From NCBI GenBank assembly GCA_963664675.2, contig CAXXLB010000014.1, positions 682,001-746,000 of the forward strand: a stretch of 64,000 nt of DNA, read 5' to 3'. The position numbers were made by a program, and so were the translations under genes. This stretch comes from JASGMR01 sp963664675. GTDB taxonomy: Bacteria; Thermotogota; Thermotogae; Petrotogales; Kosmotogaceae. Each line of letters opens with the position of its first letter. Within the stretch, counting starts at the first letter, position 1. Below the pieces are notes generated by a model, which was given only the letters and a program-made list of their open reading frames with translations, had not been told where the DNA came from and did not search any database. This document shows, piece after piece, positions 51,201 to 60,095 of this stretch.

Positions 51201-52649
51201 GTGAAATATTATTTGGGTATAGATATGGGAACTTCCTCTATAAAAGCTTGTTTAATCGATGAGGATGGTGAGATATTATTCAATCAAACAGAAAAAAGTA
51301 TACTTTTGAATCCTGAAGAAGGCTTCTTTGAAGTGAATCCCATAGAAAGCTGGTGGAATGGATTCAAAAAGATCTGTAATAAAATATCAAAAAAATACGA
51401 TCTGAAGAAAATAAGATCCATATGCATCAGTTCTTTATGTGGTACCGTAGTGCCGGTAGATGACCAATTCAATCCCGTATATAACGCCATTCTATATGGT
51501 ATAGATACGAGATCGAAAAACCAGGTGGAAAAATTGAATGGGTTCTACGGGGAAGAAAAACTGAAAAATGAACTCGGAGGAATATTCACGACTCATTCGA
51601 TCATTCCAAAAGTTCTGTGGCTGAAAGAAAATAAACCTGAAATATATTCAAAATCAAAATATTTTCTGGAGAGCAATAATTTTGTGTCGGCCAGACTGGT
51701 TGAGGAGACCGCATGGGATTTCCCCACTGCAGCCGGTTCGAGATTGGTAAATTTAAAAACAAATGAACTTCCGTACAAAATATTCGATGACTTTGAGCTT
51801 GATAAGGACAAATTTCCCAAACTGAAATGGCCCCTCGATGAGCTCGGTAAAATCAAGGAAAAGGCTTCAAGGGAAACCGGATTATCACAGGATACCACGG
51901 TATTCTGTGGGGCGTGTGATATCAACGCCGAAGCGATGGCGTCCGGCGCAATCAATCCAGGCGATCTTGTTGTTGTATACGGTTCTACGATCAGTACACT
52001 GCTGACTACAGACAGATATATAACACTTTCGGGATTCGCGCCCGGTATGTCTCTGATAGAGGGGACCTACAGAATAGGTGCTCCAACTTCATCTGGTGGA
52101 AGATTTCTGGAATGGATCGATCATTTCTTTGAAATTGAAAATGTTGATTTTGAATATGAAGTTCCCACCAATATCATAATCCTCCCCTATCTGGACGGAG
52201 CCAGGGCACCTTTCGACAATCCGGAAGCCTCGGGAGTGTTTTATGGCGTGAGAAGAACCACTTCAAAAAATGAGATTCATCAGGCATCGAGAGAGACACT
52301 CGGATATGAAACATGTCTGCTCATAAAAAAAATGAAAAAAGTTTATGAAGAACCAAAAAGAATAAATGTACTCGGTGGAATGGCAAAAAACAAAAAAATC
52401 ATGCAGCTCATATCAGATATAACGGGAAAAGAGTTGATAATTCATAACGATATCGATGCTTCCTTTGGCGATGCAAAGATTGCTTTGACTGTAGACAATT
52501 CGATAGCCGGAATGAACGATTTAAAGGGAATAAAATCGATAATTTCGAAAAGGGAAATCATACGTCCCGACTTAAAAACCCATGAAAAATATATGAAAAT
52601 GACCGAAAAATACGAGGACGTGTATAAAGATTTATTTTCTACACGCTGA
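51201..52649 (+). CDS. FGGY-family carbohydrate kinase
   Basis: This 482-residue sugar kinase has the ATP-binding DMGTSSIKACLID at the start, a GxxDxNAEAMASG segment (FCGACDINAEAMASGAI) with the catalytic Asp, a glycine-rich APTSSGGRFLEW, and a late VLGGMAKNK loop. Members phosphorylate pentuloses, sugar alcohols, glycerol or AI-2 (LsrK). GTG 51201 has GAGGTG upstream. It is last in the SorC-BtpA-ABC operon, so it should phosphorylate the imported solute, and the product may be the SorC effector. The substrate cannot be named from the sequence. Confidence 0.9.
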   Translation: MKYYLGIDMGTSSIKACLIDEDGEILFNQTEKSILLNPEEGFFEVNPIESWWNGFKKICNKISKKYDLKKIRSICISSLCGTVVPVDDQFNPVYNAILYGIDTRSKNQVEKLNGFYGEEKLKNELGGIFTTHSIIPKVLWLKENKPEIYSKSKYFLESNNFVSARLVEETAWDFPTAAGSRLVNLKTNELPYKIFDDFELDKDKFPKLKWPLDELGKIKEKASRETGLSQDTTVFCGACDINAEAMASGAINPGDLVVVYGSTISTLLTTDRYITLSGFAPGMSLIEGTYRIGAPTSSGGRFLEWIDHFFEIENVDFEYEVPTNIIILPYLDGARAPFDNPEASGVFYGVRRTTSKNEIHQASRETLGYETCLLIKKMKKVYEEPKRINVLGGMAKNKKIMQLISDITGKELIIHNDIDASFGDAKIALTVDNSIAGMNDLKGIKSIISKREIIRPDLKTHEKYMKMTEKYEDVYKDLFSTR

Positions 52650-52864
52650 GTCATTCTTTCTGATTATCAAAAACTTTTTATTCAATTGAATATGAACTTT
52701 CAAGGCTTACTACAGGCGAATTATTCCTGATTTTTGTTCGTATGAATGATGATGAAACCGAGTTCCGACTCACTGAATTTATTTGAAAAAATTACAGATA
52801 TTTTAAATATAATTTTATAGGATAAATATGATGTATTATTGAATAAAAGGTGAGGTGATCTTAT

Positions 52865-53596
52865 ATGAAAATTTTTGAAATTGAAGAATATTTGAATTCG
52901 ATTTTAAAACCCGAAGAGTTCAATGATTACTGTCATAACGGTGTTCAGGTTGAATGTGACAGAGATATCAAAAAGGTAGCGGTGGGGGTATCATTCAATT
53001 TTGAATTCGCTGAAAAGGCTTTGGAGAACGGTGCGGATTTATTGCTGGTTCATCACGGTATTTTCGGAAAAGATTTTTTTTCACTGAAAGGTTTTTTGAA
53101 AAAAAGGGTGGGATTACTGATAAAAAATGACATCGGACTCATAGGTTATCATCTTCCGCTCGATGCTCACCCTGTCTATGGAAACAACGCTTCAATAATG
53201 AAAAAATTGGGAATAAATGATTTTCTTCCCTTTGAAGTTGGATTCAAAGGGGAATTTTCACCCGAAGTTCCATTTGACGAATTTCTGGAGAAAATGAGCA
53301 AAATAATTCCCCGGGATAAATTCATATATTATAAAAATAATGATTATGTCAAAAAAATCGGTGTGTTATCCGGTGGGGGCAGCGCTTATATGAATTCACT
53401 TGAAAATGAAATCGATACTTATCTGACGGGTGAAGTTAAAGAGCATGTAAGGGATATGGCCAGAGAGATGAAAATCAATTTTATAAACTGCGGTCATTAT
53501 TCCACAGAGACTTTCGGAGTTAAAAATTTAGCAACTCTTTTAGAAGATAAATTTAACTTAGAAACCTTTTTTATAGACTATTATAATGAGGTGTAA
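52865..53596 (+). CDS. Nif3-like dinuclear metal center protein
   Basis: This 243-residue conserved protein has the histidine-rich metal site of the Nif3/YbgI/DUF34 family: LLLVHHGIFGKDF, GYHLPLDAHP and a C-terminal FINCGHYSTETFGV. It is the short form without the PII-like insertion. Its biochemical role is unsettled; GTP cyclohydrolase I type 2 is a database label of doubtful value. A GAGGTGATC site precedes it, and it is 22 bases from the Sua5 gene, so they are probably cotranscribed. Confidence 0.92.
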   Translation: MKIFEIEEYLNSILKPEEFNDYCHNGVQVECDRDIKKVAVGVSFNFEFAEKALENGADLLLVHHGIFGKDFFSLKGFLKKRVGLLIKNDIGLIGYHLPLDAHPVYGNNASIMKKLGINDFLPFEVGFKGEFSPEVPFDEFLEKMSKIIPRDKFIYYKNNDYVKKIGVLSGGGSAYMNSLENEIDTYLTGEVKEHVRDMAREMKINFINCGHYSTETFGVKNLATLLEDKFNLETFFIDYYNEV

Positions 53597-53618
53597 TTTT
53601 TTTGATTAAGGTGATCGT

Positions 53619-54644
53619 TTGAAAACAAGAATTTTTGAAAAAGATGAACTTGATGAAAGTACTCTGGATAAAATAGGCGAAGATATAAGAAACGGTGCGT
53701 TGGTGATCTTTCCGACGGAGACCGTATATGGCATAGGGGCAAACGCATACGATGAAAATGCTTCGAAAAGGATATTCGAAGCTAAGGGCAGACCTTCCGA
53801 CAACCCTCTGATAGTGCATGTCAATTCACTTGAAATGGCTAATATATGTATGAAAGAGAATATCGTGCAATATAAAAATATCATTTCAAAATTATGGCCC
53901 GGACCAATAACTTTTATTTTCAAAAAATCCCCTTCCATTCCGTTGACAGTGACGGGAGGAAAAAATACCGTCGGCATAAGATTTCCCTCGAATAAGATTT
54001 CTCAGAAAATAATACAACATTCTGGAGTACCGATCGCTGCACCGAGCGCAAATATTTCCGGAAAACCAAGTTCCACGAGAATCAATCACGTTATAAAAGA
54101 TTTTTTAAACAGAGTTGATTATATAATTTCGGATGGAGATTGTTTTTTCGGTCTGGAATCCACCATCATCGATTTATCCGGTGATATTCCCACGTTGTTG
54201 AGACCGGGGCCAATCTCAGTCGAAGATATCGAAAATATAATTCCGAATTTGGAAGTTCCGGATTTCGTGTACGCCAAAACCGATTATTCCGGCCCGGTTT
54301 TATCTCCCGGAATGAAATACAAACATTATTCTCCTGATATTCGGCTAGTTCTGATCGATTCGGGAAATTTCATAAATGAGGTCAGGAAAATTTACAGAGA
54401 GGGTGATATCATTTTCTGCAGTGATGATATGCTCCGGCTGCTCCCGGATGATTTTGACGGAATATCGCTGGGAAACGCCGACAATTTATACGATATCGCA
54501 AAAAATATTTTCTCCTTTCTGAGACTCGATTTTGATGCGGAGAAAAAATACAGTAGAATAATCTGCCAGGGTTTTTCGAATTCAGGCATTGGTCTGGCGA
54601 TCATGAACAGACTCAGAAAAGCCGCAGATGTAATTCTGGAGTGA
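53619..54644 (+). CDS. Threonylcarbamoyl-AMP synthase (Sua5 type)
   Basis: This 341-residue enzyme makes threonylcarbamoyl-AMP for the t6A37 modification of ANN-decoding tRNAs. The YrdC domain (residues about 15-205) carries TETVYGIGANAYDENASKRI, FEAKGRPSDNPLIVHV, RFPSNKI and APSANISGKPSST. A C-terminal Sua5 domain follows (SPGMKYKHYSPD, a linker typical of the long form). The start is TTG 53619 with AAGGTGATC upstream. It lies between the Nif3 and serine dehydratase genes. Confidence 0.95.
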   Translation: MKTRIFEKDELDESTLDKIGEDIRNGALVIFPTETVYGIGANAYDENASKRIFEAKGRPSDNPLIVHVNSLEMANICMKENIVQYKNIISKLWPGPITFIFKKSPSIPLTVTGGKNTVGIRFPSNKISQKIIQHSGVPIAAPSANISGKPSSTRINHVIKDFLNRVDYIISDGDCFFGLESTIIDLSGDIPTLLRPGPISVEDIENIIPNLEVPDFVYAKTDYSGPVLSPGMKYKHYSPDIRLVLIDSGNFINEVRKIYREGDIIFCSDDMLRLLPDDFDGISLGNADNLYDIAKNIFSFLRLDFDAEKKYSRIICQGFSNSGIGLAIMNRLRKAADVILE

Positions 54645-54648
54645 TGAT

Positions 54649-55317
54649 ATGCTTTATGATGTGATAGGGCCGGTCATGATAGGACCTTCCAGCTCTCACA
54701 CAGCGGGGATGGTTAAGCTGGGCAGAGCTTTTCATTATATGTTTAACGGTAAGATCGAAGAGGTTTGTTTTTATCTGAATGAACAGTTGTTTTCTACCTA
54801 CAAGGGACACGGTTCGGACAGGGCGTTGCTTGGTGGAATAATGGGTATAAATGAATCCGACGAATCACTGATATACTCCATCGATATGGCAAAGGATAAA
54901 GGTATAAAATATAAATTCATATGCACAAATTTTCCGGGAAAACATCCAAACACTGTAAAAATAGTCGGTAAAAACAAAAATAAGACCCTTTCGATGGAGG
55001 GCTGCTCGATCGGCGGAAGTTCGGTTATTATTAAAATGATTCAGAATCAAAAAGTGAATATCGTCGGGATTTATCCGTCATTGATAATAAAGAACCGTGA
55101 TGTTCCGGGAGCCCTGGCTTCGATTCTCTACATTTTAAGAAAGAATGATGTTAATATAAGCAATTTATCCCTCATCAGATCCGATAAGATCAAAAAGACT
55201 GCAATTTGTGTTATTGAACTGGACAACAAACCTTTACCGGTCGTCATAGAATGTATAAAAAAATTAAAAAATGTTCTGGAAATATCGTTCATGCCAAAAC
55301 TGGAAGTGAATTTATGA
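54649..55317 (+). CDS. sdaAB: L-serine ammonia-lyase, iron-sulfur-dependent, beta subunit
   Basis: This 222-residue subunit of the bacterial two-gene L-serine dehydratase has the substrate-side motif MIGPSSSHTAGMVKLG at its start and a C-terminal ACT domain (VPGALASILYILRKNDVNIS) from about residue 145. The enzyme converts L-serine to pyruvate and ammonia. ATG follows four bases after the Sua5 stop, and the alpha gene overlaps it by ATGA. Confidence 0.95.
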   Translation: MLYDVIGPVMIGPSSSHTAGMVKLGRAFHYMFNGKIEEVCFYLNEQLFSTYKGHGSDRALLGGIMGINESDESLIYSIDMAKDKGIKYKFICTNFPGKHPNTVKIVGKNKNKTLSMEGCSIGGSSVIIKMIQNQKVNIVGIYPSLIIKNRDVPGALASILYILRKNDVNISNLSLIRSDKIKKTAICVIELDNKPLPVVIECIKKLKNVLEISFMPKLEVNL

Positions 55318-56183
55318 AGTTCGAAAATCTCGTTTCAAAAATCGATAATGAAAATTCTTTAAAAGATATAATTCTGAACTGGTATTATTACTCCACGGGA
55401 AATTCTGTCGAGAAGTTCGAGGAATACTGTGAATTTCTCATAGAAGAAATGTTTTCGAGTTATATGAACAACAGGGAAAAAACAAATAAATCTCTGGCAG
55501 GTTGGGTTGGTGATAACGCAAGAAAGATGAGATTTCATAACGCACTTTTCCTGAGCGGGATTGTGAAGTTCGCTGTTGAAGTTGCTCTGACGGTTTCCGA
55601 AAGTAACGCATCCATGGGAAAAATTGTTGCCTGCCCGACGGCAGGGGCCTGTGGAATCATTCCAGGAGTAATCATCTCACTTAATAAATATAAAAAGATT
55701 GACAAAAAGATCCTTAAAAATTCATTTGTTGTTTCCAGCGCGCTGGGAGAACTGATAAAAAGAGAAGCCTCGATTTCAGGAGCGGTTGGCGGTTGTCAGG
55801 CGGAAATAGGAACTGCGGCCGCGATGGCTTCTTTGCTTATCGTTTATTCATTTGCGCCGGATAATAAAAGGGCCATTTTATCGGCTCCCGCCCTGACCCT
55901 CAAATCAATTATGGGACTGGTTTGTGATCCTGTGGGTGGATATGTTGAAATCCCATGTGTCAAAAGAAACGCCTTCGCCGTTTCAACCTCATTCACTTCG
56001 GCTGAAATGGCTCTGGCCGGAATAGAGTCGAAAATTCCCGTGGACGAGGTTATCATCGCCATGGGACAGGTCGGCAGATCGCTCAATGAAGAGCTCAGAG
56101 AAACCGGTAAGGGAGGCATCGCAGCGAGTAAAACTGCTAAAAAAATGATTAAAGATTTTAAAGATGTTGACATTGCTCATTAA
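55314..56183 (+). CDS. sdaAA: L-serine ammonia-lyase, iron-sulfur-dependent, alpha subunit
   Basis: This 289-residue catalytic subunit has 4Fe-4S ligand cysteines in CPTAGACGIIPGV, GGCQAEIGTAAAM and a later CDPVGGYVEIPC. It acts with the beta subunit on L-serine. ATG 55314 overlaps the beta stop (ATGA) and has GGAAGTG upstream; a longer in-frame start at 55251 lies inside the beta gene and was rejected. Its last codons contain the promoter for rpsO. Confidence 0.95.
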   Translation: MKFENLVSKIDNENSLKDIILNWYYYSTGNSVEKFEEYCEFLIEEMFSSYMNNREKTNKSLAGWVGDNARKMRFHNALFLSGIVKFAVEVALTVSESNASMGKIVACPTAGACGIIPGVIISLNKYKKIDKKILKNSFVVSSALGELIKREASISGAVGGCQAEIGTAAAMASLLIVYSFAPDNKRAILSAPALTLKSIMGLVCDPVGGYVEIPCVKRNAFAVSTSFTSAEMALAGIESKIPVDEVIIAMGQVGRSLNEELRETGKGGIAASKTAKKMIKDFKDVDIAH

Positions 56184-56195
56184 AAAAGTTAAAAT
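56167..56195 (+). promoter_or_regulatory. Promoter of rpsO inside the end of sdaAA
   Basis: TTGACA (56167-56172), 17 bases and TAAAAT (56190-56195). The predicted start near 56202 coincides with the first leader hairpin. Confidence 0.8.
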
Positions 56196-56202
56196 ACAAC
56201 GA

Positions 56203-56242
56203 CCGTTACTCGGTAATGGCATAGCCTTTACTTGGTAATCGG
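56203..56242 (+). promoter_or_regulatory. Tandem-hairpin leader of rpsO, candidate S15 autoregulatory RNA
   Basis: CCGTTAC-TCG-GTAATGG (56203-56219) forms a 7-bp stem with one G-U pair. A second, related hairpin (TTAC-TTG-GTAA within 56225-56242) follows. Both lie between the promoter and the GGAGG site of rpsO. S15 binds leader structures in several phyla, so autoregulation is plausible but unproven. Confidence 0.5.
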
Positions 56243-56263
56243 AATTTATTTGGAGGTTTGGAC

Positions 56264-56524
56264 ATGAAAGTAGACAAACAGGAAATCATTCAAGAATATC
56301 ACATTAACGACAAAGACACCGGTTCAATTGAGGTACAGATAGCAATTCTTTCACACAGAATCAAACATTTGACTGAGCACTTGAAGATCCACAAAAAAGA
56401 TTTTCATTGCAGAAGAGGCCTTTTAAAGATGGTTGGAAGAAGAAGAAAAATGCTCAGATACGTTAAGAAAAACAAACCGGAAGTTTATCTTGACTTGATT
56501 AAGAAATTAGGGATTAGAGGATAA
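56264..56524 (+). CDS. rpsO: 30S ribosomal protein S15
   Basis: This 86-residue primary 16S rRNA-binding protein has the family motifs DTGSIEVQIAILSHRIKHLT, HKKDFHCRRGLLKMVGRRRK and MLRYVKKNKPEVY. ATG 56264 has TGGAGG upstream; TTG 56258 in the track is too close to that site. It is followed by a strong terminator and then pnp, the same gene order as in many bacteria. Confidence 0.98.
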   Translation: MKVDKQEIIQEYHINDKDTGSIEVQIAILSHRIKHLTEHLKIHKKDFHCRRGLLKMVGRRRKMLRYVKKNKPEVYLDLIKKLGIRG

Positions 56525-56542
56525 TTATATGATGTATGATAG

Positions 56543-56567
56543 GGGAGCGGGATACCGCTCCCTTTTT
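56543..56567 (+). terminator. Rho-independent terminator after rpsO
   Basis: GGGAGCGG (56543-56550) and CCGCTCCC (56555-56562) form a perfect stem with a 4-base loop, followed by TTTTT. It may let part of the transcription run into pnp. Confidence 0.92.
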
Positions 56568-56605
56568 ATGCTTGAAAGAACATGAAAGAAATTGAGGTGT
56601 AAAAA

Positions 56606-58810
56606 ATGGGTTTAAATTATAATGTATGGGAAAAAGATTTTTTCGGAAAAACATTGAGAATTGAACAGGGAAAAATGGCCAAACAGGCGGGTGGTTCATG
56701 TCTGGTAAAATATGGCGAATCGGTTATTTTATGTACTGTGGACGGCAACGAAAATCCTATAAATGGTGATTTCATGCCTCTTACGGTTGAATATTCCGAA
56801 AAATTTTATGCCGCCGGAAAAATTCCGGGTGGATTCAATAAAAGAGAGGGCAGACCTTCTGTTGATGCTATCCTGTCTTCAAGGTTGATCGACAGACCTC
56901 TGAGACCTTTATTTCCCGATGGAATGAGGAATGAAGTCAATGTAATTATAACTGTATTGTCTGCCGACCCCGATTGTTATCCCGACACTTTGGGAATTTT
57001 CGGGAGCTCCTTCGCTTTGAATATTTCAAGAGTACCATTTGAAGGTGTCGTTGCGGGGGTAAGGATTTGCAGAAAAAATGATGAATTCATCGTATTTCCT
57101 TCGGAAAAAGATATCGAAGATTGTGATCTAGATATTGTTGTTGCCGGTACCAAAGATGCCGTAACGATGGTAGAGGGAGAAGCAAAAGAGGTATCTGAAA
57201 AAGTTATGGTGGACGCGATTGGAACTGCTCATAACGCAATAAAAGAACTGGTATCATTTCAGGAGGAAATGATTTCATCCTTCAGCGTTGAAAAATTTGA
57301 GATTAAAATACCTGAAGCTCCCGAAGGGTTCGTTGAAGGATTTGAAAAATTAATTGACCCGGAGAAAATTCTGGAAAACATGGACGTACATGGGAAAAAA
57401 GCAAAGGACAAGGCATTAAAAGAGTACAGAGATGAATTGATCGAAAAATACAGAGAAGAAACTTCAGAAAGATTCGATGAGGAAAAATTCGAGAGCAACC
57501 TTTCTTTTATAAAGAATCTCTATCATGACAAAGAAAAAGAATTGATGAGAAAAAGAATAATAGAACAGAATAAAAGAATGGACGGAAGAAAATCAACCGA
57601 AATCAGGCCAATTACGTGTGAAATTGATATTTTGCCGAGGACTCACGGTTCGGCACTCTTCACCAGAGGAGAAACACAGAGTCTGGGAATAGTAACGTTA
57701 GGAACGCCCGATGATGAACAGATAATAGATACTTTATTCGAAGATAAAAAAAGCTCTTTCATGTTACATTACAACTTCCCTCCCTTCAGTACAGGTGAGG
57801 TGAAAAGATTGAGGGGACCGGGAAGAAGAGAGATCGGTCACGGTCATCTTGCACAAAGAGCTATCAAAGCCATGATGCCAAGTGTCGAGGAATTTCCGTA
57901 TACGGTGAGAATTGTTTCAGAAATATTGGAATCGAATGGTTCGTCCTCCATGGCAACTGTCTGTGCGGGCACCCTGTCGTTAATGGCCGCAGGAGTTCCA
58001 CTCAAAAAACCGGTCGCGGGAGTGGCCATGGGATTGATTCAGGAACCCGATGGAACGGTCGTTCTCACCGACATCCTGGGAAATGAGGACCACATGGGAG
58101 ATATGGATTTCAAGGTAACCGGTACAAAAGACGGAATAACGGCATTTCAAATGGATGTTAAGATCTCAGGTGTTACTGAGGAAATCATGACAAAAGCTAT
58201 GCAACAGGCAAAAGAAGCGAGATTATCCATTCTGGAAAAAATGACAGACACCATAGAAAAACCGAGAGAATCCGTTGGAAAATATGCCCCTGTCGTAACT
58301 TTAGTGGATATTCCAAATGACAAAATCGGTGAATTGATCGGCTCCGGAGGGAAAGTAATCAAAAAACTCACGAGCGAGTACGATGCCGATATTTTTATTG
58401 ATGATGAAAAAAACCAGGTTAAGATAATTTCGAACAACCCTGAAAAGGCTGAAAAACTGTTGAAAATTGTCAATATAATCTCAAATGGCCCCGAATACGG
58501 CAAAAAATATATTGGTAAGATTTCCAGAATAGAAAAATACGGCTTTTTCGTTGAAGTCGCTCCCGGTGTCGTTGGAATGATACATAGTTCAAAGACCGGG
58601 GAAGATTTCAAAACATTCATGGGAAAATATGATTTGAATTCGGAAATCGATGTAGTTATAACCGGAAAGGATAACATGGGCAGAATACAGATGAAACTAT
58701 TCGGTGTAGAAGATAACGGCGATGATGAAAAAAATAAAAGAAGAACTTACAACAGAAATAACGATAAACATGATTATAAAAGAAGAAATGGAGGCCCTAA
58801 AAAATCTTGA
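56606..58810 (+). CDS. pnp: Polyribonucleotide nucleotidyltransferase
   Basis: This 734-residue 3'-5' phosphorolytic exoribonuclease degrades mRNA. The domain order is RNase PH 1 (GGSCLVKYGESVILCTV, FMPLTVEYSEKFYAAGKIPG), an alpha-helical linker, RNase PH 2 (RTHGSALFTRGETQ, HYNFPPFSTGEV), KH (IGELIGSGGKVIKKL) and S1 (YIGKISRIEKYGFFVEVAPG). A basic tail ends it. The ribosome binding site is GAGGTG. Its stop overlaps the M16 gene start by TTGA. Confidence 0.98.
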   Translation: MGLNYNVWEKDFFGKTLRIEQGKMAKQAGGSCLVKYGESVILCTVDGNENPINGDFMPLTVEYSEKFYAAGKIPGGFNKREGRPSVDAILSSRLIDRPLRPLFPDGMRNEVNVIITVLSADPDCYPDTLGIFGSSFALNISRVPFEGVVAGVRICRKNDEFIVFPSEKDIEDCDLDIVVAGTKDAVTMVEGEAKEVSEKVMVDAIGTAHNAIKELVSFQEEMISSFSVEKFEIKIPEAPEGFVEGFEKLIDPEKILENMDVHGKKAKDKALKEYRDELIEKYREETSERFDEEKFESNLSFIKNLYHDKEKELMRKRIIEQNKRMDGRKSTEIRPITCEIDILPRTHGSALFTRGETQSLGIVTLGTPDDEQIIDTLFEDKKSSFMLHYNFPPFSTGEVKRLRGPGRREIGHGHLAQRAIKAMMPSVEEFPYTVRIVSEILESNGSSSMATVCAGTLSLMAAGVPLKKPVAGVAMGLIQEPDGTVVLTDILGNEDHMGDMDFKVTGTKDGITAFQMDVKISGVTEEIMTKAMQQAKEARLSILEKMTDTIEKPRESVGKYAPVVTLVDIPNDKIGELIGSGGKVIKKLTSEYDADIFIDDEKNQVKIISNNPEKAEKLLKIVNIISNGPEYGKKYIGKISRIEKYGFFVEVAPGVVGMIHSSKTGEDFKTFMGKYDLNSEIDVVITGKDNMGRIQMKLFGVEDNGDDEKNKRRTYNRNNDKHDYKRRNGGPKKS

Positions 58811-60084
58811 TTTTCAGAGAAGAAAAAGTATCGTATGAAATACTCAATAACAATGTAACTTATTTTGCGCAAAAGAAAAAAGAGTCCCGGACGGTTTCTC
58901 TTGCTTTTGCAGTTAAGGTCGGGTCCTCCGTTGAAGATGACGCGAATAACGGTATATCACATTTTTTAGAACATATTCTATTCAAAGGTACACTGACAAG
59001 AAATGCATACAACATTAAGGAACCCATTGAAAGAGTGGGCGGTAATTTGAACGCTTACACGGGAAGGGTATCCACCGTATTTTTTGCAAAGGTGCCCGAT
59101 ACATATGCTGAAGAAGCCTTCAATATTCTTTATGACCTGATATCAAATCCCATGATGATGAAAGATGACATCGAACTGGAAAAAACAGTCGTAACTGAAG
59201 AAATTGCCTTTTCAAAAGACGATCCTTTCGATCAAATATATGATAACACCGTTGAAAAACTGTGGACTAATTCTTTTGGAAAAAATATACTGGGTACCAA
59301 AGAAAACGTGAGTAAATTCGAACAAAAATCTCTCATGGATTTTTTCAGAAATTATTACACATCCAACAGATTGATTTTTGGTATGACGGGAAACGTGAAT
59401 GATGAATTCATTAAAAAAACGAAGGAAAAAATTTCCGGTTACAACAAAAAATCGGAAGATATTCATGTTGGATCACCGGAGATTATCAAATCACCTGTTT
59501 ATCTAATAAACAAAAAGAAGGATTTGCAGCAGGCACACGTTCTGTTTTCGGTGGAGGCACCTGGCAGGAAAAATCAAAAGAATTTTGAGGCATTTAAACT
59601 TTTCAATATAATTTTTGGAAGTGGGATGAGTTCGATAATATTTCACAATATAAGAGAAAAACTCGGAATGGTTTATAACATAGATTCCGAATTTATAAGT
59701 TATAAAGAAGCAGGTACCTTCTTTATTTCAGCATTGACAAATCCTAAAAATCTAAAAAAGGTCAGAAATAAACTTCATTCTGAAATCAATAACCTGATAA
59801 AAAACGGAATAACCAAAGAGCAATTCAATTATGGAAAAGAAAGATTGAAGGGAAAACTTCTGATTTCTACCGAAGGCACTTTTCCAACACTTTCAAGAAT
59901 AATTGACGATATCATAATAAACGAAAGATTGATACAGATTGAACACATTTTAAAATTCATAGATGAAATTAAAATCGATGATGTGAATGAAATACTGATC
60001 GATACATTAAAGAAAAGCTGGAATGTTACATATTTGCTACCAGAACAGACAAAAATTGACAAAATCGAACCATTCGAATTTTAG
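58807..60084 (+). CDS. M16-family zinc peptidase (processing peptidase-like)
   Basis: This 425-residue metallopeptidase has the inverted zinc motif HxxEH at residues 52-56 (HFLEHILF) and the third ligand region EKTVVTEEIAF about 75 residues later. A second, inactive M16 domain follows (QAHVLFSVEAPG, FNIIFGSGMSSI). TTG 58807 overlaps the pnp stop, so the genes are coupled. The pnp/M16 adjacency is widespread (YmxG/PqqL type). The natural substrate is unknown. Confidence 0.94.
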   Translation: MIFREEKVSYEILNNNVTYFAQKKKESRTVSLAFAVKVGSSVEDDANNGISHFLEHILFKGTLTRNAYNIKEPIERVGGNLNAYTGRVSTVFFAKVPDTYAEEAFNILYDLISNPMMMKDDIELEKTVVTEEIAFSKDDPFDQIYDNTVEKLWTNSFGKNILGTKENVSKFEQKSLMDFFRNYYTSNRLIFGMTGNVNDEFIKKTKEKISGYNKKSEDIHVGSPEIIKSPVYLINKKKDLQQAHVLFSVEAPGRKNQKNFEAFKLFNIIFGSGMSSIIFHNIREKLGMVYNIDSEFISYKEAGTFFISALTNPKNLKKVRNKLHSEINNLIKNGITKEQFNYGKERLKGKLLISTEGTFPTLSRIIDDIIINERLIQIEHILKFIDEIKIDDVNEILIDTLKKSWNVTYLLPEQTKIDKIEPFEF

Positions 60085-60095
60085 GGAGGATAGAA

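Noticed and set aside
51201..52649. Naming the FGGY kinase lsrK and the operon AI-2 uptake.
   Set aside because: The gene types are similar, but there is one permease instead of two, no LsrF/LsrG, and FGGY substrates cannot be told apart by eye.
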